Notes under the pieces: model-generated
The model's database searches: none
What the model was told of the DNA's origin: nothing
Seen by the model: the letters and a program-made list of their open reading frames with translations, nothing else
Position numbers and translations under genes: made by a program
Shown: positions 32,661 through 44,266 of the stretch, piece after piece
Layout: each line of letters opens with the position of its first letter
Position numbering within the stretch: position 1 is the stretch's first letter
Assembly (NCBI GenBank): GCA_020746995.1
Contig: JAGPXD010000001.1
Coordinates: forward strand, 186,001-250,000
Origin: Plectosphaerella cucumerina
Taxonomy: Eukaryota; Ascomycota; Sordariomycetes; Glomerellales; Plectosphaerellaceae
DNA length: 64,000 nt
Direction of reading: 5' to 3'

Positions 32661-34603
32661 ATGGCCTCCACACTCAAATGCTTGACGAGCATCTTCGTCG
32701 CGCAACACGCACTCGCAGCCCAAGATGCGTTTGATTGCATCGTCGTAGGCGCCGGCATATCCGGGGCGGTTATCGCAAACCGCCTTTCGGAGAATCCGGC
32801 AGCGCGCGTAGCTCTCATCGAAGCGGGCGATGACGTTCGTGATGAAGATATGGTGCGCGACATCCATTCGCAAGAAGCTCTGGGAAGCTACATCGACTGG
32901 AACTACACAACAGTTCCACAGCCGGGCGTCAATAGCCAGACGCTGCTGGAACAGGGCGGCAAAGGATGGGGCGGGACGTCTCTCATCAACGGTACGTCGA
33001 CATATGTTGGCTGGAAGAAGTCAAAGTGGCTGACCGCACCACCCTAGGAATGAACTACGTTCGTCCGTAGAAGCAGGAAGTTGATGCCTGGGAAAAACTT
33101 GGAAATCCCGGGTGGAACTGGGATGCCTTGTTCCCGTACTACCAGAAATCGGAAGGTTTCGTCCCGCCTTCAGCATCCCAGGTTTCTGCAGGAGCAACAT
33201 ACCAGAGGCCGTACCACGGACTCAAGGGGCCAGTTCACGTCGGTTACGACTCGGGTGTGCGTCCGGCTGCCACGCTTGATTTCATAAAGTAGGGCTGGCA
33301 GGATGTTGGGCTCCAGGAGAGTCCGGATTTCAACAGCGGCAACAACAACGGCTTTGCCATTGGGCCGAGAGCCTTGGATCCCAAAACGGACACACGCTGG
33401 CACTCATCCAGGGCGTATCTTGAGCCTGTTGAGAACCGATCGAATCTTGTCATTGTCAAAGGCACTGTCGAGAGGCTCGAGTGGGAACCCAGGATCCCAG
33501 ACAACTGCCGGGAGCGGTTGGTGGCCAGCGGTGTCGAGTATTGGGATGACAGCAACAAGTTGGCTACACTCTACGCTCGTCGGGAGATAATCCTGTCCGC
33601 GTGAAGCTTCAGGTCCCCTGGCATTCTGGAGGGGTCGGGCATCGGAAATCCTCAGTATGTGACAGCACTCTCAGCGTTCATGGCCCCCGTACTGATCTCC
33701 GCAACAGCATCTTGAAAGAACTGGGAATTCCTGTCAGGGTCAATCTTCCAGGTGTCGGTGAGAACCTGTCAGAACAGCCATGTGCCGCGGTTGGCTTTGC
33801 TGCCGCCGTGGACAGCACCCCCGCCCCTCTCATCACATTCACAAGCGCCAACCAGACTTTTCGCGATGAATTCAAGAAGTGGGAATCATCCGCTCTTTCC
33901 GACTTATCAAAGTGGGCGGAGGAAACAGTCGCGGCTGTTGGGGACGATGCACTCAACGCCACGGCCATCGAAAAGCTTCTGCGCGTGCAGCACAGCCTTT
34001 TGTTTCAACAAGATGCAACTTTTGGGGAGTCTGTGGCGGTGACAGCACCTGATGGGGGCGTGGCTGGCTCTTTCTACATGATCCAGTCAGCCTTCTCACG
34101 AGGCAATGTCCATCTCCGCTCCCAGGTGGACATCAACAAGCCGCTCATCAACCCTCGGCTGTACAGCAACGAGTTTGACATTTCCGCCATGATCGCCCTC
34201 GGAAACCTGACTAGGCAGATGTGGTACTCCGAGACCATGGCGCCACTCATCGTCGCTCAGGTGCTCCCAGATGAGTCTGTGCTGCCAGTCGATGCTTCCA
34301 TTGAGGAATGAACAAGTTTCCTTCGAGCCACGAGTAAGTCGCGTTCACTTCACCCGCTTACTTCTGCAGCCCACTGACCTGGAGGACACAGCGGTTCCAA
34401 ATCGCCACCCTCTGGGAACGGCATCCATGATGTCCCGTGATCTCGGCGGTGTCGTAGATCCCGAGTTAAGAGTGTACGGAACCGCCAACGTCCGTGTCGT
34501 CGATGGTTCCGTCATCCCTATCCAGATCAGTGGTCATCCTATCGCAACGCTCTATGCTGTTGCTGAGCGGGCAGCCGACATCATCAAGGCAGGCAGCCAT
34601 TAG
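32661..34603 (+). pseudogene. Secreted GMC oxidoreductase with four in-frame stops
   Basis: FAD-dependent glucose-methanol-choline oxidoreductase. Exons 32661-32991, 33048-33654, 33708-34333 and 34392-34603 keep one frame of 592 codons, the normal family length, and all three introns have GT/AG borders. It has a signal peptide (ending QHALAAQ), the FAD motif VVGAGISGAVIANRL, WGGTSLINGMNYVRP, SPGILEGSGIGNP, and catalytic histidines in NRHPLGTASM and SGHPIATLYA. Four stops interrupt it: TAG 33068-33070, TAG 33290-33292, TGA 33602-33604 and TGA 34309-34311. No frameshift is visible. From family comparison the first two probably replace Gln, the third Gly, the fourth Trp. The simplest view is a young pseudogene; sequence error or recoding are less likely. 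The substrate class (aryl-alcohol, glucose) cannot be set. Confidence 0.82.
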
Positions 34604-35454
34604 TCTTTCTACCTACATTCTGTTCGGTTGGCAGCAGCATGTCGAAGCATGCTAAGCCGGTCGATCGAGCCCCGTGCTGTAAATGGATGGGCAAACAGGA
34701 GACAGAGCCACCGACGTCAAATTTTCAAATTCTTTCTCGTTATTCATCGGTGGGATTTCCACGTGCTCTTATGGACTGGGCCCTCCACTTGAAGCCGGGA
34801 CGCCTCCCATTCATGGACGTCATTTCAGCCTGCGGCAGAATGCCCTCCCGGAATAATTATTCTGTCTCCAGCTGCTGAGTGTGGGGTACTGAGATCCCCA
34901 TGGGCCATGGTCTTTCCCCGCTGCCCCTCTTCCCCAGCCAGAGGTCGACCATAATCGCGGGGTCGCGCCATCAGCTGACAACTCCCAAGCAATACCAGTC
35001 GATCAAGACATTCTCCCCGGAATAAAGCAAAGTTTCTCGCTAGGTATTGTATTGAGATGACAGCACACAGATTAACTGGGTTCATGCTGTGACGCGGCCC
35101 CGTAACATCCGGTAAGCTGTGAGGCAGCGTACAGTGGCCACCAAAGCTTACCAACGTAGACTCTACGAAAACCGACGGTATCTCTATCACGGCATCGTCG
35201 GCAATGCAAGATGACCCAATGAAGCTTCCATTGCCATATGGCTGGCCGCCACTCTCGGATTCATGTCTGTGGTTGGAGGAACATTGACGAGTGCGCTCCG
35301 TTCCTGGCGCTAGCGGTACAACCCCTGATTTTCCGGCATGGCAACCATCAATGCGACCACAGACCTCATCCCTGACGCCGCGGGGAGGACTTATACATAA
35401 ATGATCTGAGATCTTCCACGTTATGAGCTGGCAGATATCTCCAATCCGGCAACC
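34604..35454. other. Intergenic spacer, tandem genes
   Basis: 851 bp, containing the pectin methylesterase promoter. The minus-strand frame 34825-35478 has no protein character and overlaps the promoter, so I leave it out. Confidence 0.4.
35392..35400 (+). promoter_or_regulatory. Candidate TATA box of the pectin methylesterase gene
   Basis: TATACATAA about 55-63 bp upstream of the ATG; a plausible core promoter with a short leader. Confidence 0.45.
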
Positions 35455-36477
35455 ATGGTTTCCCGACGACTTGCTCATACCTTGTTGGCATTAGCCACGT
35501 CCGGGCTTTGCCTCGGACAAACCTGCTGCGGCAAGAATTCCAGGACTCGTCCGCCTACAGGGGCACTCCTGGTCGATCAAGAAGGCGAAGCCCCGGGAAG
35601 CTTCAGCACACTTGGGGCTGCTGTGGCAAATCTGCATAACCGCACCGAGGAGCAGACTATCTTCATTCTCCCTGGAACCTATACCGAGCAGGTCTACGTA
35701 CCACCGCACGCTGGCCCCATAATCTTCCAGGGTTACACCTGCGACACCCATTCATATGCGGACAACCAAGTCACCATCACCGGCAACATCTCTCGATCAT
35801 CCCCCAACATCACAAACAATGACCAGACCTCGACCATCAGACTTTGGTCGGCGAACGTCAAGATGTACAACCTGAACATTGCCAACACCTTTGGCAGGGC
35901 AAACACGAACGGACAAGCCCTTGCCATGTCGGCACAGAACACCAATCAAGGCTTCTACGGTTGCCAGTTCACCGGATATCAAGACACCATCTACGCCAAC
36001 GAAGGACGTCAAGTCTATGCCCACTCGTTCATCAACGGCGCCGTCGACTTCATCTTCGGTCTTCGGGCTGCGGCGTGGTTTGAGAGCTGCGACATCCAGA
36101 CCATTGGCCCGGGCTACATCACGGCCAACGGGAGAGAGGCGGATGAGAACAAGTCCATCTACGTCTTCAACAATGCGCAAGTCTCGGGAACGAGCGGCCA
36201 AGCTTCTACTGTCTTGGGACGGCCATGGAGGCAGTTCTCGAGGGTTGTGTTCCAGGACAGCTGGCTTGGTGACGTCGTTAAGCCGGAGGGATGGAGTGCG
36301 TGGGATCAGGTTCAGCCTGTGATAAATGTCGTCTACCGCGAGTTCCAGAACACCGGGCCCGGATCCGTTGGGCCTCGGGTCAGTTTCGCAGGGCAGCTTA
36401 AGTCTCGGGTGGCCTTGGAAGATGTTCTGGGAAAGGGATATGAAGATGAGTGGTGGGTGGACACTGATTTTCTTTGA
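35455..36477 (+). CDS. Secreted pectin methylesterase (CE8)
   Basis: Removes methyl esters from plant-wall homogalacturonan, preparing it for lyases and polygalacturonases. Intronless, 340 residues, with a signal peptide (LAHTLLALATSGLCLGQ). The right-handed beta-helix carries the CE8 active-site set: Asp177 in GYQDTIY, Asp198 in GAVDFIFG and Arg256 in LGRPWRQF. Cys24 and Cys25 after the signal, and N-glycosylation sites (NRTE, NISR, NITN), fit a secreted enzyme. Length and order match fungal CE8 enzymes. It follows the broken GMC gene in the same direction and may share plant-induced expression with the AA9 gene. Confidence 0.95.
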   Translation: MVSRRLAHTLLALATSGLCLGQTCCGKNSRTRPPTGALLVDQEGEAPGSFSTLGAAVANLHNRTEEQTIFILPGTYTEQVYVPPHAGPIIFQGYTCDTHSYADNQVTITGNISRSSPNITNNDQTSTIRLWSANVKMYNLNIANTFGRANTNGQALAMSAQNTNQGFYGCQFTGYQDTIYANEGRQVYAHSFINGAVDFIFGLRAAAWFESCDIQTIGPGYITANGREADENKSIYVFNNAQVSGTSGQASTVLGRPWRQFSRVVFQDSWLGDVVKPEGWSAWDQVQPVINVVYREFQNTGPGSVGPRVSFAGQLKSRVALEDVLGKGYEDEWWVDTDFL

Positions 36478-36729
36478 GGATCGACTCTAGATGGAGGGGC
36501 CAGTCGAGGTTTACTTGGGATATGGCTCAAGTCTAGTACCCCGAACATACCCTGGTGGGCAAAGCAAACAATGATACCTCGACCCTCACGCAAAACTGCA
36601 GCAAGAGTGAAGCAAACTTGCGAAGGCATGGATGAATAAAAGAATTCTCCGTGTTGCAGCCCTTGGGTATCTATGAGTCCTGACATCGATATGCTAAAAT
36701 GCATGTGTGAAAAGCACTTGCCCCCGAGC

Positions 36730-38043
36730 TCATGTAGGGGACCTCAAACTCTGGGCGACCCCTTTAACCCAGCTCCACCTCTTTTGGGCATGATGTTCCG
36801 ACTCTCCCCCTGACTGAGTTGCTTCGGATTCACGTCGATCCGCAGGGCCAACAACAGATGGCCGTGTATGTACACGTGCACCTTCGATGGGCGTCATCTG
36901 CTCGCTCCTCGGCCTGGACTCTGATGTTGTGTTCTGCCTGCTGCTCTGCCATGTATGTCGTATATCCGAATCTAGAGGCCCAGAATCAGGGGTGTAGTTG
37001 ATTTGTCCGGTATTGTCCTCCATGCGGGATGCTTTGAGAATCTTGGCAATGAAATCTGCTATTGTCATCTCGATGTGGAGTTTGAGCATGGCACTGAGGG
37101 CGCGGAACCCGACGAATCTGCCCGTTTTGTCAGCAGAAGAAAGGTAAAGATGCAGGGGGTAGGCACATCTCTGGGTACCCTGTCGCAACCATGCCGATGA
37201 CGGTGATGTCTAGGGATATCGAAACGATGACCATGGCGACGTTGAAGCGATACAGGTGGCGATACCGGGTGAGTCCTGGGTTGACGAGTTTGGTTCGGAC
37301 GAGGTAGATGAAGAGGCAGTTGAGACTTGCGTCGACTATTGTGAAGATGCTCTTCTCGATCCAGTGGTAGATTCTGTTGGCCGCGATAAAGCCGTCGTTG
37401 ATTTGCAGCTGTGCTGGGATCCAGGCTAGCATGACACCCATGTTGAGCAGGGTGATGATTACGAGGACCCCAAGCTTGAGTCTCCTCTCTGCGATGGGAT
37501 TGTACATGATGAGAGAGACTCTGTTGACCATGATCAACATGAGAAGTTGAATCTATCACATGTGAGATTCTGTTCTGGGGAGGAAAGCTGTTGCTGTCAC
37601 TTACTTGAGTGTACCAGATGAGAACTATACGGAATGGTCAGACGCAGTTGATAACAACCCTGGAGATTCATCTCACCTTGAAAAAAGAACAGCCAAAAAC
37701 TTCGAATGCCCTTGTTCAGCACCTGAATCCACAGATGCACAAGACAGCAAGGTGCTCACCTCGGCTCGATCCTTCCCCTCAGATAGGCGTAGTTGATGCT
37801 TGACTGGGTGACACCGCAGCTCCATGATACCCAGACCATGATGATGTACGTTGGCGGCCTCCCCTTCAGTCGTTGAAGAATCCAGTAGGTCTGCCTTGTC
37901 GCTTTGAGTCCGGCGAAGAGGGCGCTGGCGATGAAGAAACCCAGCATCATGGTGACGACCTCGAGCACCCATGTCGCCGGTTGCTCTGCAAGGCTGTCAG
38001 TAAAACCCTCGTGAAGGTGCTTCGGCGGCTGTTGACGTGCCAT
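36730..38043 (-). CDS. Seven-helix fungal membrane protein, function unknown
   Basis: Five exons: 38043-37760, 37699-37677 (23 nt), 37624-37605 (20 nt), 37552-37179 and 37117-36730; 362 residues. I placed the two tiny exons by frame and consensus; together they spell SFWLFFFQVLIWYTQ, completing a membrane helix that runs into IQLLMLIMVNRVSLIMY. About seven helices are visible, the first WVLEVVTMMLGFFIASAL and the last around LKLHIEMTIADFIAKIL. A cytoplasmic tail rich in Ser, Arg and Glu follows. The motif RVEKAIF-like IEKSIFTIVDASLNCLFIYLVRT is shared with a widespread family of unnamed fungal membrane proteins. It lacks features of a known receptor class, so I assign no function. Convergent with the pectin methylesterase, 252 bp away. 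Confidence 0.75.
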
Positions 38044-40511
38044 AGCGCCACCATGGCGGGATGAGGTAGCCCATTATCGACTGCGGGCGATGTGCATGGC
38101 GGTTGAGTGTGGCCTCAGGTTGAGGAGTGAGGGCTGCCGCATGGGGTCGCTTTGTGCGTCACCACGCCTCGGTCGAGGGCCGAGAGTGGGCGACGCCGAT
38201 GATCCGCAACGGTCCCGTGGTCGACAGGCGCTTCACTGCGAACTGAGTTGGAAGTATCAATGGCCGTCTGAGATGTTGAAGAGGGGAAACTGATGTTCGC
38301 GAGGCACAAGGCTTGGCGACTGCTTTGCGAGGCAATGCAGGTCATGACTCGATGACCACGAGGGAACGGCATACTCACCCCGATGTAAGACGCTCACCGC
38401 GCTTGTGTCACCTTGGGCCGCCCTCCGTCGTATTTCTTGTGCCGTGAAGCAAGCACTAAAGAAACTCTAAACGTGGCCGACGTTCCGAGGCAAGGGGATC
38501 ACCACCTTCCAGCCACTCACCTCACGGCGTCGTCATCGGAGACTTGGTCCGGTTGGAATGTACCCAAGATGAGCTGAGACATGTGTCTCTGCGCACCGAG
38601 TTGATGGGAGTGGCACGGCAGGGCTGAGGGGCCAGACCTTCGGCATAGCGTTGCGATTGAGGCGGTGAGAAGATTGAGCGGGCGCATCGGTTCACGAGGG
38701 GGACTGGTTGGAGATGTGCCGATATAGAGGGGAAACCTTTGTACGTCAGGCGGAATCTGGATGAGCAGCTGAACTTTAAAGCACCATGAGCGCGCGGGCG
38801 ACCAAAACTAGCAGAGAGTTGAGACTGGCTCCAAGTGCCGCTGATGGATGACAGGTGCAGGAAATGACGGACTATTCCTCGTGCTAAACTGGGATCGTGC
38901 CCGCCAACTCGCGATTGTTGAGACGCCGTGGCAGACATCTGTCAGGTCTCCCACGAGGTTGACAGCAAACGCCGGCTTGTCCTAGCAGCCCTGGGCTCGG
39001 AGCCGGCAGCCCTCCCGGTGAGTGAGGCCAAGCCCCGAGAATGCTGCCGACAGGAGGTCGAATCCTGGGGCCCACCGGGGTCAATGCCAGACGACCAACG
39101 TCCCTTTGATGCGTTGGCTCATGCCTTTTAATGTGGACGGAGGTGGATTGCGGGCGTCGGAAAATTGGGGGTGAGTGCCTAGAGTTGGTCAACAAGGACG
39201 ACCTGGAGGCCTGTCACCCTTGACCGTCTGGGAAATGTGGACGATCGTCACATCGGCGAAGCGACTGAGAGATTTCGGGACCTTTGTGGAGATTCGTGTC
39301 TAGTTGGAATTGTGTTTGTAGCTGAGAGGTGATGGTCGTCAGCACTGGGGGCCTGAACCGCATGAGAGAAGAGCTTTGGTTTGGAAGTTCAGTATGTGTG
39401 ATGGGTCTGCCACCTCGTGCGGCGATGCATCACTGCTTGGCTGGGTAGATGTGACCTCGGCGATATTTCCAATTGTGTTCTCACGAACTCGGAGAGACGG
39501 AAGCCCGTGACATGGTGAGCGGCGACGATCCGTGCCTGTTCCTCTCGGCCTTGCGCCGGCTAGCACGTGGAAGCAGATGACGATGGATCTGTGGGAGAGT
39601 TTCAGGAAAGCTAGAGAGGGTCGAATGGGTGGTATGGGTGGCCTGGGGGATGCACACTGCCAAGTGCTGGGGCTTCCTTGGAGCAAAGCTCAAGAAAGAT
39701 GGAGGTAAAGACTGGGTCGGGGAAGCCTTTGACGCCATCGTCGAGCAGACGTCGCGATGCTTGAGGTCGATGACCCATTCATCCCCTTGGCGTCGCCCTC
39801 CGGCAGTCGAATGGACGGGCTTCTTAGGCGCTACAGGGCGTTCGGGGGGGTCCCACGGGACGGGTCGGGGTCTGCAAACCAAGAAAACATGCTTAAATCT
39901 TGGCGAGGCCATGCCCTGAGCGGTACCCCGAGGCCGCCCGGCTTGCCCCAAGAGGTTTGGCGGCCACAGGGGATCGCAGGGCCCGAGTCAGATTTGCCGG
40001 GCCAAGAAGGCCAAGACACCAGAGGCAGGCAAACCACCAACCCCGAAATCTCTTTTCCCCTTCACCATCACCAAAACCCACAGCAAACCGTCGCCGACCG
40101 CCACCCGCGCGAGACAGAGGGGCCCATAGGCGCGTGGGTACGGCAACATTGGCGTACGTCACGGCACCTCCATTATGCGGTGCGGCTCATTGCGAACACC
40201 AACACGGCGGCGGAGCGTACGCCGACGGCGCGGAGATGGACGAGAAGGGTGCAGAGGAATACCGGACCCGGGTCTGGGCAAGGGAAAAGTCTGTGCCGCG
40301 CTCGGGGGTATAAGAGGTTGAGGAAGATCCCTCTTGGACAATGGACACCGATCTGCAGCGCTGCTTCTGATGGTATCCCCTACCGAGCCTGTGTCAGTCG
40401 AGAAACACCGGTAATAGTATGTCCTGCCTGGCCTTGTTGAGCCCAAGTCAACAATAAGGATTCAGCTAATACGGCTTAGGGGTTGCACGACATCACCACC
40501 CCACCGACATC
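38044..40511. other. Long gene-free stretch
   Basis: 2.47 kb between two divergent genes. The largest frame (39757-40440, plus strand, 227 codons) is Arg/Pro-rich with no domain, and overlapping frames on the other strand are equally long, so I treat it as chance. The right end is the sugar-transporter promoter. No tRNA, repeat or transposon was recognised. Confidence 0.45.
40309..40314 (+). promoter_or_regulatory. Candidate TATA box of the sugar-transporter gene
   Basis: TATAAG about 200 bp upstream of the ATG; motif only. Confidence 0.3.
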
Positions 40512-42517
40512 ATGGCTGAAAAGGCCGAACCCATGACCACCCCAATGCCGGGCCGCCCCGAAAGCCGCGATGGCGAGGGCTCCTCGTCTGGCCGTGACGA
40601 GTCCGTCCCCGACGGCTCCGTCGGTCAAGGCGCTTCCTCCAAGGCCGAGAAGCCAACCGCACAACTTCGCGACGGCCAGATCGACGACGTGCCGAGCAAC
40701 GGCTTCCTCCGCTTCTTCAGCCGCATGGGCAACCTCCCTCAGTGGAAGTGGCGCGGCCAGCTTCTCAGGGGGCAAGCACTGAACTGGGGCATCGGCATCA
40801 TCGCCTCTTGCGGTTTCCTCATGTTCGGCTACGACCAGGGCGTCCTCAGCGGCCTTCTGACCCTGGACGACTTCCAGAAGAACCTGGTTCTCATGACGCC
40901 CCTCGAAGACTCGAACCCTCTGTGCTGGAACGAAGACGGCTCTCGTGACGAGCGCTACTGCCAGGGCGACCCCAACACCCAGGCTGCGGCCGTCGCCATC
41001 TACCAGATTGGCTGCTTCCTCGGTGCCTTCCTTATTCTCTTCTACGGTGAGACCTGGGGACGCCGCTCTTCGACCTTCTGGGGCTCGGCCATCATGATCA
41101 TTGGCGGTATCATGCAAGCTGCCGCTTTTGAGTATGGCCTCTTCGTTACAGGACGTGTTGTTGGTGGTATCGGTCAGTACTTGTCGCGCCTAAGCTCTCA
41201 GACTTGTTTAGCTAACCCGTGAACCCCCAGGCAACGGCATGGTCACCAGCACAATCCCGACATGGCAGTCCGAGTGTGCCCGCCCCGAGCGCCGTGGATT
41301 CCTGATCATGATCTCAGGTGCCCTCATCTCCGGCGGCATCATGATCTCCTACTGGGTTGTCTACGGCTTCTACTTCCTCGAGGGCCAAGTCCGCTGGCGC
41401 TTCCCCGTCATGTTCCAGTCCTTCTTCACCATCATCGTCATGTGGGGTCTCCTGTACCTCCCCGACTCGCCTCGCTGGCTGCTCATGAAGGGTCGCACCG
41501 CCGAGGCCCGCGAGGTCATTGGCCGCCTGCTCGACCGCGATGAAGATGACCCGCTCGTCGAGGAGGAGATCTCCCAGATCGCCACCGCCCTCAACGTGCA
41601 ACAGAAGGGAGGCTATTTCTCTCGCCTCATCACCCGCGGACCATCGCAGAACCTGCGCCGTACTCTTCTTGGTATCGGAGCCCAATTCATGCAACAGATT
41701 TGTGGCATAAACTTGATCACTTATTACGCTACGTTCGTCTTCGAGAACTCGCTTGGTTTTGGGCCTCAGCTATCGCGGCTTTTGGCGGCCCTCAACGGCA
41801 CAGAGTACTTCCTCGCCTCTCTTGTTGCACTGCCGCTAATCGAGCGTGTGGGTCGTCGCAAGCTTATGCTGTTCGGCGCCTTTGGAATGATGGCTTCCAT
41901 GGCTATCCTCGCTGGTTGCGCCTCGACCGGTGTCACAGACGAGAACGGCGCCCCGCAGCTTTCGCTCACGTTTGGCGTTACGGCAGTCGTCTTCCTCTTT
42001 GCTTTCAACACCTTCTTTGCTTTGGGTTGGCTTGGTATGACTTGGTTGTACCCGGCCGAGGTCACAAACCTGCAGACGCGGATTCAGGCCAACGCCCTGT
42101 CGACTTGTAGCAACTGGCTGAGCAACTTCCTCATCGTCATGATCACCCCGCCCGCCTTTGCCAACTTGCAATACCGGACGTACATCATGTTCGCTGTGTT
42201 CAACGCGGCTATCATCCCCTCCGTCTACTTCTTGTATGTGTACAGTTCGCACTTGGTCTGAAAACCCCGCCCGCTGACTATCTGATTCTAGCTTCCCCGA
42301 AACCTCGAAGCGCTCCCTCGAGGAAATTGACCTCTACTTTGCGCGAGCCTACTCTGAGGGCGTGTCGCCTGTCAAGATGGCCAAGCAGATGCCGCGCTAT
42401 ACGGCGGCTGAGCTTGAGGGCGAGCTCGCGCAATACTTTGGAGACCAGGACATGGAGCACCGTCGTCCGTCGGCGGTGGCCACTGGTGCCGATGTCGCTG
42501 CCCCTCGCACGGCGTGA
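40512..42517 (+). CDS. MFS sugar transporter
   Basis: Twelve-helix plasma-membrane sugar:proton symporter-type protein. Exons 40512-41172, 41231-42233 and 42292-42517, 629 residues. Signatures are FGYDQGVLSGLL in helix 1, GRRSSTFWGS after helix 2, GRVVGGIG|NGMVTS across intron 1, PESPRWL-type LPDSPRWLL in the central loop, QQICGINLITYYATFVFE in helix 7, ERVGRRKLM, and PETSKRSLEEID after helix 12, formed across intron 2. The N-terminal 75 residues are Ser/Glu/Pro-rich and disordered, longer than usual. The sugar cannot be named; the closest general type is the fungal hexose/pentose/STL1-like group. Confidence 0.92.
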
Positions 42518-43116
42518 TTGCACTTGCGACACGATTTGACGCTCGGCCTTCTTCAGGGGCAGCTTGAAGAAGGAGAAGGGCTGCGGTATGCTTTACAGAT
42601 ATGATTCCCGGCCACGGTGCCAAAGATGGACGGCTAGATTAGCTAGACTCAATTGCCATTTCGAGGCGATGCATTCTTTTGTTCTGTGCATGCTGGGTTC
42701 GGTGACTCGAATCTCAGGGGCTGACTTGACGCCTGTTCACTGGCAGAGGCTGTTCAGGGGCTGCTCCCGGGCTAAAGCGACCACTGGCATCCCTTCAGTG
42801 CCATCATCATATTTTGCAATGGCCCGTGGAGCTGTAGCAGCCTTGTGCCTTGAAAATGCCATCCCATCTTGATCCTTCCCTGCCAATGGTGGAAACCACA
42901 GGCGTCGACCAATCCACCTGTCGATGCCCAGACCTTTGACCCCGTCCTTTCGGGCCTAACACCGATTCCGAACCCCGCCAGCACCGCCATTGATGTCACC
43001 GTGACCGATTCCAGTGTGTTTCTGCCCCGCGCTGGCTTCCTTTTCCTGGGCCAAAGCCATCCCCAGCGAATTGTCACCTCCAATCTAGCCAAGAACTCAT
43101 CACACCCACGATCATC
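42518..43116. other. Intergenic spacer, tandem genes
   Basis: 599 bp between the transporter and the aldo-keto reductase. I see no gene or repeat. Confidence 0.4.
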
Positions 43117-44138
43117 ATGGCATCGACAACGTACTCTCTGACCACGAGGGTCAAGGTCTGTGACCCGAGGCTTGCCGCCGCCGTGGAACCTCTGCTCTGA
43201 CCTGGCTACAGCTCGCCAATGGCGCCACCATTCCCCAGATCCAGCTGGGCCTCTACATGATGTCCGGCAAAGAGGCCACCTCATCCGTCGGCTGGGCCCT
43301 GGCTGTCGGGTATCGTGGCTTTGACTGCGCGCAGATGTACCACAACGAGCGCGAGGCCGGCCGCGCCATCAGCAAGTTCCTGAACAGTAGCGACAACAAG
43401 GACGGCCTGACGCGTGAAGACATCTGGTATACGTCCAAGCTCGCCAGCAACGGCACCTCGTACGAGTCGGTTCGTAGGTCCATCAAGAGCTCCGTCGAGG
43501 TGTCAGGCCTAGGCTACATCGACCTCTTCCTCCTCCACAGCCCTTACGGCGGTCGCGAGGCGCGCCTCACTAGCTGGCGCGCCCTCGAGGACGCTATTGA
43601 CGAGGGCGAGGTCCGAATGGGTGGCGTCAGCAACTTCGGGTCACAGCATGTGGGTGGTTCCAGGCCCCAGGCAGGTGAGCACCATGCTGACGGCTTTGCA
43701 GATTGAGGAGCTCATGGCCTCCAACCCACGGATCAAGCCCGTCATCAATCAGATCGAGGTGCACCCTTTCAATGTGCAGACGAGCATCCGGGAGACATGC
43801 GCCAAGCATGGGATCGTTGTGGAGGCGTACGCTCCGCTGGCTCGCGCCATGCGCATGCGACACCCGGCCATCGTGTCGCTGGCGAAGAAGTACGGCTGCA
43901 CACCGGCCCAGTTGTTTGTGAGGTGGTCGCTGCAGCACAATTTTGTGACACTGCCCAAGAGCTCGCGCAAGGAACGCCTGATCGAGAATGCCTCAGTCAA
44001 CGGATTCGAGATTTCGGCGGACGACATGAAGGCCATGGATGATCTGGACGAGGGGCTCGTGACAGACTGGTAGGTGAAGTGGACGAGTCGAGAAAGTCAG
44101 AAACTAACAAGGACAGGGACCCAACCAACGCTCCGTGA
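43117..44138 (+). CDS. Aldo-keto reductase, 288 residues
   Basis: Cytosolic NADPH-dependent carbonyl reductase. Exons 43117-43155, 43212-43649, 43702-44069 and 44117-44138. The first exon codes MASTTYSLTTRVK, completing the first strand with LANGATIPQIQLG. The last exon is only 22 nt and gives the usual family ending WDPTNAP, whereas reading through the intron stops right after W. The catalytic tetrad is complete: Asp51 and Tyr56 (GFDCAQMYHNE), Lys89 (WYTSKL), His122 (DLFLLHSPYGG). NADP-binding KSSRKERLIEN is near the C-terminus. Family members include xylose/glycerol/aldehyde reductases and fungal YdbC/GRE-like enzymes; the substrate is open. Its end is 128 bp from the convergent carboxypeptidase end. 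Confidence 0.9.
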
Positions 44139-44266
44139 AAAAGTGTGTGGCATGATGCCAAAGATGAGATGAACACCATGCTTGCACCGAGAAGTTTAGG
44201 CAGAATCAAAAGTTCAGCATCAACATCAACTTCAATTGAACATCCACTATCCTCAACTTCCATCGT

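Noticed and set aside
39030..39070. T-loop-like GGTCGAATCC
   Set aside because: No paired T-stem, D-arm or acceptor stem nearby.
39757..40440. 227-codon plus-strand open frame before the sugar transporter
   Set aside because: Low-complexity Arg/Pro-rich product, overlaps the likely promoter and competing frames.
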